Below are positions 1-9,419 of a stretch of 64,000 nucleotides of DNA, one piece after another. Under the pieces are notes generated by a model, which saw only the letters and a list, made by a program, of their open reading frames with translations, did no database searches and had not been told where the DNA came from. Position 1 is the stretch's first letter; each line of letters opens with the position of its first letter. The DNA comes from Diadema setosum (lineage: Eukaryota; Echinodermata; Echinoidea; Diadematoida; Diadematidae). The stretch covers positions 22,480,494 through 22,544,493 of the forward strand of contig CM067059.1 of assembly GCA_033980235.1 (NCBI GenBank), read 5' to 3'. A program made the translations under genes and the position numbers.

Positions 1-661
1 GTTGTTTTTTTTTTTCATCTTCAAATGACAAATGGTGGCTTTAAAAAATGAATGAAGAAGAGACAAGGGATGTACAAGACAGGAAAAGGTTCACACAGAG
101 AATACGACTCAGGGGAGTGGGAGGGGGCTGAAATGGTGGGTAGGGGTAGAGATGATAAGAAGCAAGAAAAAAACAAACAAACAAAACACTGATACGGGGA
201 GACAGAGATGAGGGGGAAATAGAAGGGAGAAAGGGGACAATGTATACTGGGAAGGATTAAAATGACAAAAGCTGTTAGTTGTAGGTCCTGGTGCGTCTAG
301 TATGAAGAGAGTACAAATCAATTGAAAAAGATATTATTGTCATGTTACAGAACTATGTGTGAAAACTTGTAGATCTAGATCTACTTATCTTTGTTCATAA
401 TTGGGGTTTGCATGAGCGCTACAGATGTCTATAGGTCTACATACCTTACAGTAACGGAAAACAAAGCAATGGCAAACAATGTAACACTGCGTATCTATCT
501 CTTTGGGCAGGCTCATTTCTTATTTTTCTGTGGCGATGGAACCTAAATTTGAGGGAAAGAACTGAGGGAAAAGGTTTCATGACATTTGTTCCTGTGAAAA
601 TTGCTCCCATGAAATATCTGCACACTAAGCCAAACATAACTTTTACTCACAAACCCTAACA
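1..661. other. Intergenic, purine-rich, no gene seen
   Basis: No convincing coding region is present. Bases 60 to about 330 are strongly A/G-biased on the + strand, with runs such as GGGAGGGGGCTG, and give only low-complexity reading frames on the opposite strand. The rest is ordinary AT-rich sequence. Confidence 0.5.
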
Positions 662-985
662 CAGTGGCGGATCAAGGCAGGGGTGCTTCTGGCGCACGCC
701 CCCTTTAAATCGGTAAACAAAAGAAATAAAAAGAAAAAATTGAGGGTGCAGTGCTTGTGCCCCTCCCCCCTTTAATTTTGTGAAGACGCCCCCTCTCTAC
801 GGAATTTCCTTTCTTTAACCCGGAAGTGGCACCAGAAAAAAGAAAAAAAAAAAGTTAGCTGATGAAACCCGGAAGTGGCAGGAAAAGTTAGTGCCTTTTT
901 TTTTTTCTCTTTTTTTTTAATTGTTACCTGATGAAACCCGGAAGTGGCACCAGCAATATAAACTGACCCGAGACCCCCCCCCCCC
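662..985. repeat. hAT-like MITE fragment (CAGTGGCGG family), internally duplicated
   Basis: It begins with CAGTGGCGGATCAAGG, the same end as the better copy at 33507. It then runs through CGCACGCCCCC, a T/A-rich middle and a C-run. The core GAAACCCGGAAGTGGCACCAG occurs three times (about 817, 861 and 931), so the interior has been tandemly duplicated. A matching right-hand inverted end is not visible, so this copy is truncated. CAGTGGCGGATCC ends are typical of hAT-superfamily non-autonomous elements; assignment is by motif only. Confidence 0.6.
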
Positions 986-1070
986 TCCCCACTTTTAAAA
1001 ACGTGGCAGACGTAACACACTCTCAGAATTCTACACTGACGCCAATCTGCTCACCGTGCTATCTCCACAG

Positions 1071-1123
1071 GCATTTCTTCGCTGGAGGAGGCTGACAGGT
1101 TGTCTCAGGGCGGCCTTGATTGA
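1071..1123 (+). CDS. Possible short terminal coding exon (weak)
   Basis: A pyrimidine-rich stretch ends in CTATCTCCACAG at 1070, a good splice acceptor. Read from 1073 the frame gives ISSLEEADRLSQGGLD and a stop at 1121. The peptide is hydrophilic and protein-like, but it is only 16 codons. No poly(A) signal follows before the next candidate gene. It could equally be a 5' UTR exon of the unit starting at 1496, or chance. No family is recognised. Confidence 0.15.
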
Positions 1124-1421
1124 TAGTTGTGTCGCCCGGGGCCTTGTAATTCTCTGGACACAAGACGCGATGCTACGTGACAGTCCGGAAAGTGCCATCT
1201 TTAACTTCTTCGGATGTTTGCCTCTCAGTCAGTGGCAATTTTTTAAAGCTTTTAGTTCCTTTTTGTCTGAAAATGTCTGTTGTTGTCGTTGTGATACATG
1301 TAGTGTGTTGGTTGTATGTTTGCCGTATCGATGTGCGACGCGTGCCATGGCAATGTTTGCGTACATTCCATTCTCACGCGTAATGGCACTTGTACGCGAG
1401 CAGGTACTGGTAATTGTTCTG

Positions 1422-1449
1422 TGACGTCACAAATATGATTCTGACGTCA
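1422..1449. promoter_or_regulatory. Paired full CRE sites
   Basis: Two perfect palindromic TGACGTCA motifs (1422-1429 and 1442-1449) lie 20 bp apart, start to start, which is about two helical turns. They are about 47 bp upstream of the ATG at 1496. Full CREs bind CREB/ATF proteins and are commonly promoter-proximal. The 1130-1495 segment is also richer in CpG than its surroundings. Together this suggests the promoter of the small gene that follows, although no TATA box or start site can be fixed. Confidence 0.45.
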
Positions 1450-1495
1450 GGAAAGTTTCTCCTATTATCCAGTTTGGTCTCGACAAAGTGGTATA

Positions 1496-1810
1496 ATGTC
1501 TTTGGGTCTCGATCAAAATTTGGACGCGGGAATTTTGCCCTCCTCTAAAGGTGCGTAAGTGTTTAGGAATAATGAAGACAGTGAGCGGTATCTTTCAAGA
1601 ACAGGGTACCGAATGAATGCGGATTTTATAGTTCCCCGCGCCCTAGAAAATTCAAAACGTTTCATGGGTTTCGGGGGAGTTAATTATAGTCGTTCGCTGC
1701 GACTGAATGATGGATACCCGGTTTTAGAAATCGATCGGGAAGGGCGCGAAAAGCCGTTCGAAGAGCTGTCGGATCACATCAGGAGTGAACATGATATAAT
1801 CATGGACTAA
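1496..1810 (+). pseudogene. Small unknown gene or retrocopy, ~104 codons with one in-frame TAA
   Basis: From ATG 1496 the frame reads 20 codons (starting MSLGLDQNLDAG), meets TAA at 1556-1558, and continues in the same frame for 83 more codons to TAA at 1808. The downstream part is hydrophilic and protein-like, with segments such as RYLSRTGYRMNADFIVPRAL and FMGFGGVNYSRSLRLNDGYP and an acidic end. I do not recognise the family. There is no signal peptide or membrane segment. The break coincides with GTAAGTGTTTAG (1555-1566), which is a perfect splice donor abutting a splice acceptor. Removing exactly those 12 bases keeps the frame and deletes the stop. Paired CREs lie upstream; AATAAA and an A19 run lie downstream. 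It may be a pseudogene, a retrocopy with an intron remnant, or an active gene whose exon ends at 1554 or starts at 1567. Confidence 0.5.
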
Positions 1811-2237
1811 GGACTATCACGATGACTCTCTTAACAACCATTTGAAAATGCGGACAAAATGAGAAAATAATGCAAGGTTATAAATTCGGCTCCGACATTC
1901 GGTTTCATTTTCTAATAATTGTGCCTGTTAGCCATCATGTCTGATAAGTCTGATTCTTCCTCCTCCACTCTTGGGCACTGCTACCAGCCTTGAACGGATC
2001 AGGCATCGAGGCATCCATCAGTAACCTCCACGGACTCGCCTCGTCCGGAGTCATTGATGCATTGTTTGTTGTTGTCTCAATATGATCATATTAATATGAT
2101 TGTGATTAAATTTTTACCTATGTTTTTCTTTTGTAACTGTATCAAATGGAACGATTTGTACATATAGCACAGAGAAGAAATCCCTTGAATAAAACTAATT
2201 ATGTAAAAGAGAGAAACTAAAAAAAAAAAAAAAAAAA
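1811..2237 (+). terminator. 3' UTR-like segment with AATAAA and A19 tract
   Basis: After the stop at 1808-1810 come about 400 bases of AT-rich sequence. AATAAA lies at 2188-2193, and a run of 19 A residues starts at 2219, 26 bases after the signal. That spacing matches mRNA cleavage and polyadenylation. A genomically encoded tail at this spot is expected for a reverse-transcribed copy. However, long A-runs are frequent in this window (23 or more near 36642), so a chance A-run behind a real poly(A) site is possible. Confidence 0.45.
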
Positions 2238-2723
2238 GAAATAGAGCGAGAGCTGAAGGGGTCTGCTTCTTCTTCTTCGTGGAAACTGTGGACCAGAATC
2301 TACGGCCTTTAGCTTTGCCACTTTTTTTTTTCTTTTTCTTTTTTGTGGGCGCTTGTGGAGAATGTTGACATTCACCTGTTCATCATCAAAGGAAGATTTG
2401 TTCGGCTGCGGGACTTGTGGGATGGGGACCTTGTTCCTTTCAGGGAGGTGGGAAGAGACTTTCCACCTCCCTGTTCCTTTCTTTGATTCCGTGTGTTTTA
2501 TTGGTTTTACTGAACTCGTCCACGCGCAAATTGTTGACTCTTCAGGTCTGTGTCTGACGGACCGCCAAGTGTCCGCAGCAGCTTCCAGGCATTGGAATAA
2601 GAAAGGAGCAATTGCTGAATGAATGCTGATTTGCATTCCGCATTTTGTCCGTGCCCCAGATTTGAACATAGATGATGATATATATCTTCTCTGGTTAAAA
2701 AAAAAAGCGTAACAACTAAACAA
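2217..2723 (-). CDS. Basic minus-strand reading frame, possible exon (weak)
   Basis: A 168-codon frame is open on the minus strand. Its middle and C-terminal parts are rich in Pro, Lys, Arg and Ser. They include NKSSFDDEQ and the stretch KRPQKRKRKKKVAK, which resembles a nuclear-localisation signal. The frame ends by reading through the T19 complement of the A-run at 2219 (a poly-Phe end), so the true 3' boundary is not there. CAG|GTGAAT directly after FDDEQ is a good minus-strand donor, so a real exon could end at about 2377. No family is recognised, and chance remains likely. Confidence 0.2.
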   Translation of the reverse strand: MFSCYAFFFNQRRYISSSMFKSGARTKCGMQISIHSAIAPFLFQCLEAAADTWRSVRHRPEESTICAWTSSVKPIKHTESKKGTGRWKVSSHLPERNKVPIPQVPQPNKSSFDDEQVNVNILHKRPQKRKRKKKVAKLKAVDSGPQFPRRRRSRPLQLSLYFFFFFFF

Positions 2724-3300
2724 AATACGATTAATTTAGGATCAAGAACACAGTTTACTATAACAAAATAATGAAGAAAAGCCGAGATGTAGGAGCATCT
2801 ATAATCATATAAATAATCGATAGAGAGATAGAAAGACAGGCAGATACGTGCATAGAGAGGTAGGCAGATAAACTGGCGGAAAAGATAGGGGTGACAACAG
2901 TTTATTCAAAGACATATGCCAAGTGACGACAGGGCAAATATCGCAGATAATCGTCACACTCACTCGTACCTTATTTTGTCACGTCGCTCAACTTCTCGCG
3001 GAAATCGCAGCGAGAGAAAGAGCGCCATCTACCGCCGTAAGTAATGCTACTTTATTGAGGCTATGACATCGTGAGATTTGCAGAATTAGAATGACTGTGG
3101 AGGTGATAAACACACACGGCATGTTGAATTTTCTTTCAAAAAATGTAGGTGTTATAATCAGCTCACAATGAAATTAACGTTCTGATGCTTATTACCATTA
3201 ACACTCAGTTGATTTTGCACCCCTATAACATCAAGATGTTTAAGATTTTGTTCGCAATAGGAGTATATTGCGAATAGGAGTACAGTGTACTATAGTATAT
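2724..3300. other. Intergenic, no gene seen
   Basis: AT-rich with degenerate GATA/GACA-type simple sequence around 2815-2880. A less repetitive block lies at about 2940-3060. No splice-bounded open frame is convincing. Confidence 0.4.
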
Positions 3301-3309
3301 TGTTCGATA

Positions 3310-3313
3310 TACC

Positions 3314-3364
<51 letters not shown>
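3310..3364. repeat. (TA)n microsatellite, left part
   Basis: About 50 bp of pure alternating TA directly precedes the 247-bp foldback element. The repeat resumes at 3613-3660 after the element, first as TA and then as TATG units. The element therefore appears to have inserted into a TA microsatellite. Confidence 0.9.
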
Positions 3365-3367
<3 letters not shown>

Positions 3368-3611
3368 GGGTTTGTTTGCAAAAACCGATTAGTCCATTTT
3401 TGAAGATTTTGAAGTAAGATCTCTGTCATAAAGTACAAAATAATACCTTTTAAATGATATATTGGTTACTACATATAAAGCTATATTTTTGAAGATATGG
3501 TCAAAAGAAGCAAAAATTTTCTAATTATTCTCTTTATTTTTCTTGACCTTTAATCGCAAATATCTCCATTTGACAAATATGGACTTATCGGTTTTTGCAA
3601 ACAAACTCTTC
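3365..3611. mobile_element. 247-bp palindromic MITE, copy 1 of 2
   Basis: The ends are inverted repeats: GAAGGGTTTGTTTGCAAAAA on the left and TTTTTGCAAACAAACTCTTC on the right, continuing inward through CCGAT.AGTCCA. The second copy (51260-51506) is also 247 bp and differs only by scattered substitutions. There is no coding capacity. Both copies sit next to A/T-rich sequence, and this one lies inside a (TA)n tract, consistent with a TA-targeting mariner-like source. Superfamily is inferred. Confidence 0.8.
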
Positions 3612-3612
3612 A

Positions 3613-3643
<31 letters not shown>

Positions 3644-3790
3644 GTATATGTATATGTATATACACTATTCTTTCTTATTTCTCTCTCCTCCTATCGACAT
3701 TCTGCCATTATCTTTCACATCTCTCTTTGAAGCTGTGAATGAGAGACGCTATACTCTTGGAGCAAGACGCATTACCTTCCAATGTATTTG

Positions 3791-3851
3791 CAGGGGCCGC
3801 AGAACGAGTTGGGGGTACTCCCACTCCCGATCCACCGCTCCGCGACCCCTG
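3791..3851. repeat. 61-bp GC-rich hairpin, possible transposon remnant
   Basis: CAGGGGCCGCAGAACG at the left pairs with CGCTCCGCGACCCCTG at the right across a short loop containing GGGGGTACTCCC. CAGGGG...CCCCTG ends recall internally deleted hAT-type elements. No clear target duplication is visible. Confidence 0.4.
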
Positions 3852-3861
3852 TATCTTTATC

Positions 3862-4844
3862 TTTAGTCCGGACTTCTTCACTACAAGACAAGGTCAGGAA
3901 ATGTTTTGAAGGATCTATCCTTATAAGATAACCTGTTTAAATAATGTTTTGAGAAGCGGAGGTGCGGCTTTCCGGTGATATTGTATCATTTCAATGATGG
4001 TACATTTCTGAGGAACTTAAAAATGACGACGCTTCATCATTTATTTCATTAACTTTAACAAAGTGAATACATGGACGTCAGTAGGCCTAATTTGTGACAG
4101 GATCCACGACGCTCAGATCAGATCAATACACGAATACATTATGTGAAAGAAGATATTCTATTACACTTTTAAGATTACTCTCGTTTATGGTAACAATGTC
4201 AATATATTAATGAGATTGTCTTATATTTTTTACTCTATACCCATGATAACCTAGTCATAGTTAACACTGCTTTCAAGAGGGCCCTACGTGGGCCTCCCGA
4301 TCATGGCGCCCATTTTTACACATTGAATACACATGCGGGTCGAGAGAGACGGTCACGGATAAAACATTAATTGTATCGTCAAAGGACGTAAATATTCGAT
4401 TCGAATTCAGGTTGGCAGGCGGTTGGTTTAAGTTTTATCTTTGTTGGATGTAATCTAAGAAGATAAATATGGAACCCTGTTAAAGTTTCACATGTTTGTT
4501 TTGATTTGTTTTGTTTTTGTTTGTCTGTTTGTTTGTTTGTTTTACAAAAGAGCGAGATTTGATATTGCTTATAATTAAATCTATACCATTTTCTTTGGTT
4601 TATTCTTTCCACTAACCTACTGAGCACTATAATGATAACAAAGTTGGTTGGCTCATCGAGTACGCCTTGGCATTGCACTACATCCGTGAAGTGTGAAAAA
4701 AAAAAATTACATATAACCTAAACTTCCCCGTGATATGTCGTGAACACCATGCCCGCTCAAGGTGAACCCACTATCAACCATCCCGAAACAGCAACAGAAA
4801 CAATAACAACAGTTACTACTATACAACAACAACAACAAGAACAA

Positions 4845-4876
<32 letters not shown>

Positions 4877-5035
4877 CAATCTCAAAACTTCTCCCTTTGG
4901 CCTCAGAATGAACTAACATGGGGGATGAATGCGCATGTGTTCATGGTTCCGATTGTTGGTATCAATGTTTTCACGAAATCTTAATGACTGTTCTTCGTTT
5001 CATATCAAACTAGAAAAGCACTCTGAGAGCGCAGA
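3862..5035. other. Intergenic with (TTTG)n and (CAA)n tracts
   Basis: No gene is evident. Simple repeats occupy about 4496-4545 (GTTT units) and 4785-4880 (CAA units). A GC-richer segment around 4278-4345 contains GGGCCC and CATGGCGCCC. Confidence 0.4.
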
Positions 5036-5826
5036 CCTCCGCCAAGCATGCAGCTCATTTCCGCCACTGATCTTGTTCTTCCATAGAGATATCAGTGATT
5101 TCCACCCATATGTACTGGCAGTGTGTGCTGAAAGTCGCCCTATTTCCCAACATAGAAGCCTTTGTTACGTCATAAACCTGCGCGGCGCGCCTCGCCCTAT
5201 TGACCGATTCTGTGACGCGCTATGTGTATTTTTGGCCTGGGCAGCGCCATTACTGCGGTGTCTCAGCCGACCCCCCTCCTCTCTCCCCACCCCTCTTACG
5301 CGCACAGAATGAAAAACTGATGCATGGTTGCTTTAGCCAATGGGCGTCTCGTACTGTGTGCGCGAATGCTTGCTTAGTGCGCGAACCTTTGTTACAAGTG
5401 CGCGATAAACATGTTGCCCTGGGGGTGGGGGAGAGCAGGGGGGGTCGGCTGAGACACCGCAATTTGAGCTCATGGCTGCGCCCAGTGCCATAAAATGTCT
5501 GCTGCCCTCAACGAACCCGAATCGGTCAATAGCAGAAACTACAGTACGCACTTTAGTGCGCGCATTCAAACATCTAATACGCGCAGCCTGAACTCTCAAG
5601 TTCATTGACCCTACCTGCTAAAAAAGCAAAAATCTTTCATAAATTCCCCCCAAATTCTCGGATCACTACCAAAAGTTCATCGTTTGTTACTTGTGTCATT
5701 CCAAACCTTTCCTGCAAGTTTCATCCAAATCCGTTAACTACTTTTTGAGTTATTTTACACACGGACAAACTAACTAACTAACAAACCAACGGTAACGAGA
5801 ACATAACCTCCCCCCTTGGCGGAGGT
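5036..5826. mobile_element. ACCTCCGCCAAG element, copy 1, with nested foldback
   Basis: The termini are exact 12-bp inverted repeats: ACCTCCGCCAAG (5036-5047) and CTTGGCGGAGGT (5815-5826). Near the right end it has the tail CCGTTAACTACTTTTTGAG, then GACAAACTAACTAAC-type sequence, also seen in copy 2. The interior carries an additional 336-bp foldback (5197-5532) that copy 2 lacks. The element is non-coding and resembles a widespread marine-invertebrate repeat; the superfamily is uncertain. Confidence 0.7.
5197..5532. repeat. Nested 336-bp foldback
   Basis: The outer arms are CTATTGACCGATTC (5197-5210) and GAATCGGTCAATAG (5519-5532). The inner arms GCGGTGTCTCAGCCGACCCC (from 5255) and GGGGTCGGCTGAGACACCGC (ending 5460) pair exactly over 20 bp or more. 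The loop is CpG-dense, with several TGCGCG motifs. It fits an insertion within, or a rearranged part of, the surrounding element. Confidence 0.75.
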
Positions 5827-5853
5827 AACGAGAAAAACAATCGAAGAGCGCAG

Positions 5854-6335
5854 ACCTCCGCCAAGCAGCTCATTTCCAACCATGCTGAAAATCGATTTTC
5901 CAATAAAGACACCTTTGTTTACGTCATCAGCTTCAAGCTACGCGCATACGCGCGCGGCGCCTTGCGCCCGCGAGCAGAGCATGCGCGCTTTAGAGCACGT
6001 ATAACGCGCGCAAAATACGCCCAGCTTTAACTCCCAAGTTCAATAGCCGGGTTCACACGTACACCAATTAGCGAGATACAAATCTCGAGATTTGCATCGC
6101 GATCGTCATCCCGCTAATTTGTACGTGTGAACCCGGCTAATGATCCCTAAATCCTTCAAAAATCCATAAAAGTTTTGGATCACTTCCAAAATTTAATCAT
6201 CTGTTCCTTGTGTCATCAACTTTTCTTGCAAATTTCATTCAAATCCATTCATAACTTTTTGAATTATTTTGCAAACAGACAAACAAACAAACCAACGCCG
6301 ATGAAAACCGTCAACCTCACTGCCTTGGCGGAGGT
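5854..6335. mobile_element. ACCTCCGCCAAG element, copy 2
   Basis: It has the same 12-bp terminal inverted repeats (5854-5865 and 6324-6335) and the same right-end tail (ACAAACAAACAAACCAACG) as the copy ending at 5826. Only 27 bp separate the two, so they form a head-to-tail tandem. An independent 96-bp TIR element is inserted at 6044-6139. The segment 5930-6020 is rich in CGCGCG. Confidence 0.7.
6044..6139. mobile_element. 96-bp MITE with near-perfect TIRs
   Basis: TAGCCGGGTTCACACGTAC at the left is the exact reverse complement of GTACGTGTGAACCCGGCTA at the right. Pairing continues inward through AATTAGCG. It is flanked by TA on both sides, fitting TA target-site duplication as in mariner or related elements. 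It is absent from the first tandem copy, so it inserted after the two copies formed or only into this one. Confidence 0.8.
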
Positions 6336-7079
6336 ATAAAAATACCCAAATATAAGATGCGAGTGAAGAAAGATCAAGGAATAGAAAAAAGAAAGCCTTC
6401 ACGAAAGCCTTTTCTTCTTGATCCTCTATATCCTACTTGTTATGCCCTAATCCAACACAATGCTAACTCGAGATTACTTCTAGGTTTTCGCTCTCATTGA
6501 AAATAACTGCCCGACAGTCATGTTAGGTAGGACCTTATATAGACCATTCGTGAACAACAACAACAACAACAACAAATAGAGATACATGAAGCTTGATGTA
6601 AGCGAAAGTTGATCAAAAGCCGTAATAAAGCTGGTGTTCATGTCTATAATCCGTGTAATTCTTCGTGACTGCCAGCTTTCCTTTCGTTCATATTCGTCTG
6701 AGTAATTAAATGAAGCTGTTGCAAGCAATATCGTATTAAGTCTATGATGTGCAACTTCTCCTTTAAAATTCGCTGGTGTTCTCCTCGTAACTTTTTTTTT
6801 TTCTGCTCCAAAGGAAAAGTTGCTTTACAATTATACTGGCATGGGGAATACATGAAATTTTTGCCTGAGTTTAGACCCTACCCAACACCCTGATTCGTAT
6901 TCCAATTTCTTGTTCTTAAAACAAGCACTTAATCGTTTCACACATTCGTTTGTATGATGATTAAAATATCTACATCGCATTTTCGATCCTCCTCTAAACG
7001 AATGACGAAAGAAAGGAAGAAATATCCCTTGGGTCATTATCACAGAAGAGATAAAGAGGCGGGTGAATACCGAGTAGTC
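6336..7079. other. Intergenic, no gene seen
   Basis: AT-rich single-copy-looking sequence with a short (CAA)n tract at 6554-6575 and a T-run at 6790. Open frames are short and unsupported. Confidence 0.4.
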
Positions 7080-7149
7080 AGCCCTCACCATGCTGCTCAG
7101 TATCGCGAAACACTCTCCTAGGTGCTTAGTACACTACCAGCATTGCGGG

Positions 7150-7647
7150 TGACGTCAATGAAAATATAATGAGATGAATACAGGATGAATGGATTTATGA
7201 AAGGAATGGGACCGTGTGTTGCGACTAGACACCGGCGCTTTCCTGTGTGCCGCTGCAGTTAATATTCGTTCGTACGTTCTTCTCTTCCTCTATCTCTACG
7301 CGCTGTGTGTACGCGTATTGCCGACTACTAACTGGTGGGAGGAGGCGCACCGCACAGCAAGAATATTCTGCTTCCTAGCTGGCTACATGCCTGCCTCCCC
7401 GCTACATATTCCATACATGACAACCGACCTAGCGCCGCGTCTCCTTGGATAACTGCAAGGATCTAGGAGCGCCCGATCTGCTTTTGCTTTGGCTGTGTAT
7501 TGCATGAATGCATTCAGCGGCAGTGCAGTAGCAGCCGACAACATGCCACTCCGATTCTAGCTGCCTTCATGGGGGTGCGTGCAGGAATAGTGAACTCCGG
7601 ATCTCATGATGGACGATATCGAGCTATTTTAGACCCGTGCAAGCACG
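7150..7647 (+). promoter_or_regulatory. Candidate promoter and non-coding first exon of the NCX gene
   Basis: This block is repeat-free and richer in GC and CpG than its flanks. A full CRE (TGACGTCA) lies at 7150-7157. The block ends at a textbook donor, CACG|GTAAGT, with the intron starting at 7648. The next strong acceptor on the + strand that leads into a known coding exon is at 14183. I infer a non-coding exon 1 ending at 7647, since the NCX start codon lies well inside the next exon. A reading frame at 7216-7452 exists but does not connect to NCX. The transcription start is not determinable. Confidence 0.4.
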
Positions 7648-9419
7648 GTAAGTCTTGGTAACGTCTGTCTTGTCATTCTTACATCACCTCAAAGTGGAGA
7701 CTTCGACTCTACTTCGAGGATATCCGTGCTGGCCGCCTCCTATGAATGGTAATTCTGGTACAGTGGAAATGTATTCCATTGAAGGATAGGAATAGATGCT
7801 GCGATGAATCAATTTACTGGAGGTGTACAATGCTAAAAGCTGTAAACAAATGTGCGATGAATTCTCATGGATTTTTCAATGACCTCCCGTTGATGTGTTC
7901 ATGTAAAATCGTCAGTGTGGGATGATGAGGATCCTATGACTGTCTAGATCCATAGATCTAAGACTTAAAGAGGGTTTAATCTCGGCTGTGGTGAAACGAT
8001 AAGCGTGCACGATGATGAAAATGCACCTGAAGGCGATTCCATGCAGTGGTGACTGAAATCGGATGCACGCAATGCTCAGTATCGTGTATCGATCGACATC
8101 ATTTCTTATCCGTGTGTTTATGTCTAGATGTATAAACTGTTAGAACCTTCTATTTGTGTATGGTATTGGTAGTATCCGTTACCTAAATCTTATCAGTCGA
8201 ACGACTCTCCGACGACTGGCGACTGAACTCCGCGGATCTTACGATAGTGATGTATTCTAAAAACAACAAATGTTCAGAAATATATCAAGCAGTAGAATCC
8301 CAAGTCATAAATATGCCATAGTCAAGGTTTTGATGTGTGCTTGTGCTAAACTAGCAAGGGAACCAAAGCCAAACAGTCAGCTTCCCAAATGCTGAAATGC
8401 CAAGGGATGTGTAACTATAGGCCTACTGTACTTTTTCCCCTGGGAGGGAGACCATGATCAGTTTAAGGAAAGAGTCTGTTTGGATAAGGAAGGCCTACCA
8501 AAATAGCTCGGTAGGGCCTACAATCTTGAGATAGAGTCATAAATCAAGCAGCACAAGATCAGAGGAAGTGTTGATGAAGTGGAGGGAAAAAAAAAAGGGT
8601 CATGCTCTGATAATCTAGTTACTAATACTACTGCTACATCTAGCCTACAAACTACCCTATACTCACTGTACAAGCTCTGTTTAAATAGCTATCATCTAAT
8701 CCCATGAATGAGATATTGAATCCAAGCAAAGTGCTGCCACTGGAGCCAGTATGCAATCATGGTTATCTTGCAAGCATTTGCTACATCCTCATGCCATGAA
8801 TGAATTTCACAAAGCTACTACCAGGTTGTACATTTATATATTACCAGTACCACAAACATTGATTTTGTAGTGTAGAAATGTTTTGCTTGAGTGAACTTTC
8901 ACAAAAATAGGGGATAGTCTTTTAAATGATGTATAGAAATATCATTAAGATTACTGTACATTTAAGGTCAGTTTCAGTTATTCAGTCAATTTAAATCAGC
9001 CCCAAGTAAAAGTGTACAAAAGTTCTTACCTTTGCAGTAGCTACATAGATGATAGCTTTCAATAAAGAAGTAGACTTTGACAGTGAAAAAAAAAAGAAAG
9101 AATTGAAGGGAAACTTTCTGTACAGGTATTTGAAACTAATGCAAGCTGGTCTAAATCCTCCCATATCTGCCTGTTTATGCCCTCAACCATAGCCTTTTGC
9201 TTTAAATGTACAAGGTTGTCTGTATTTTCATGTTGATGAGAAATTGTTCTACCACTAGAAACTACCAACGTACCACAATAGTGGAGTGAATAGACAAAAT
9301 AAATTTAAACGCAGTTTGGCAAAAAAGAGAGAAAGTAAACACTTTTTCAAGATCAGATTTCTCATAGAATATTTGGCTAATTATTGATGTTTAATAAACC
9401 ATGTTAAAGGTAAATTAAT

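Noticed and set aside
1056..1424. 122-codon + strand frame rich in Cys, Val and Leu
   Set aside because: It has no recognisable domain, overlaps the inferred promoter and CRE region, and its composition follows local TGT/GTT repeats.
7216..7452. 78-codon + frame with a hydrophobic segment in the inferred NCX first exon
   Set aside because: It stops before the donor at 7647 and cannot join the NCX frame; treated as 5' UTR or promoter sequence.
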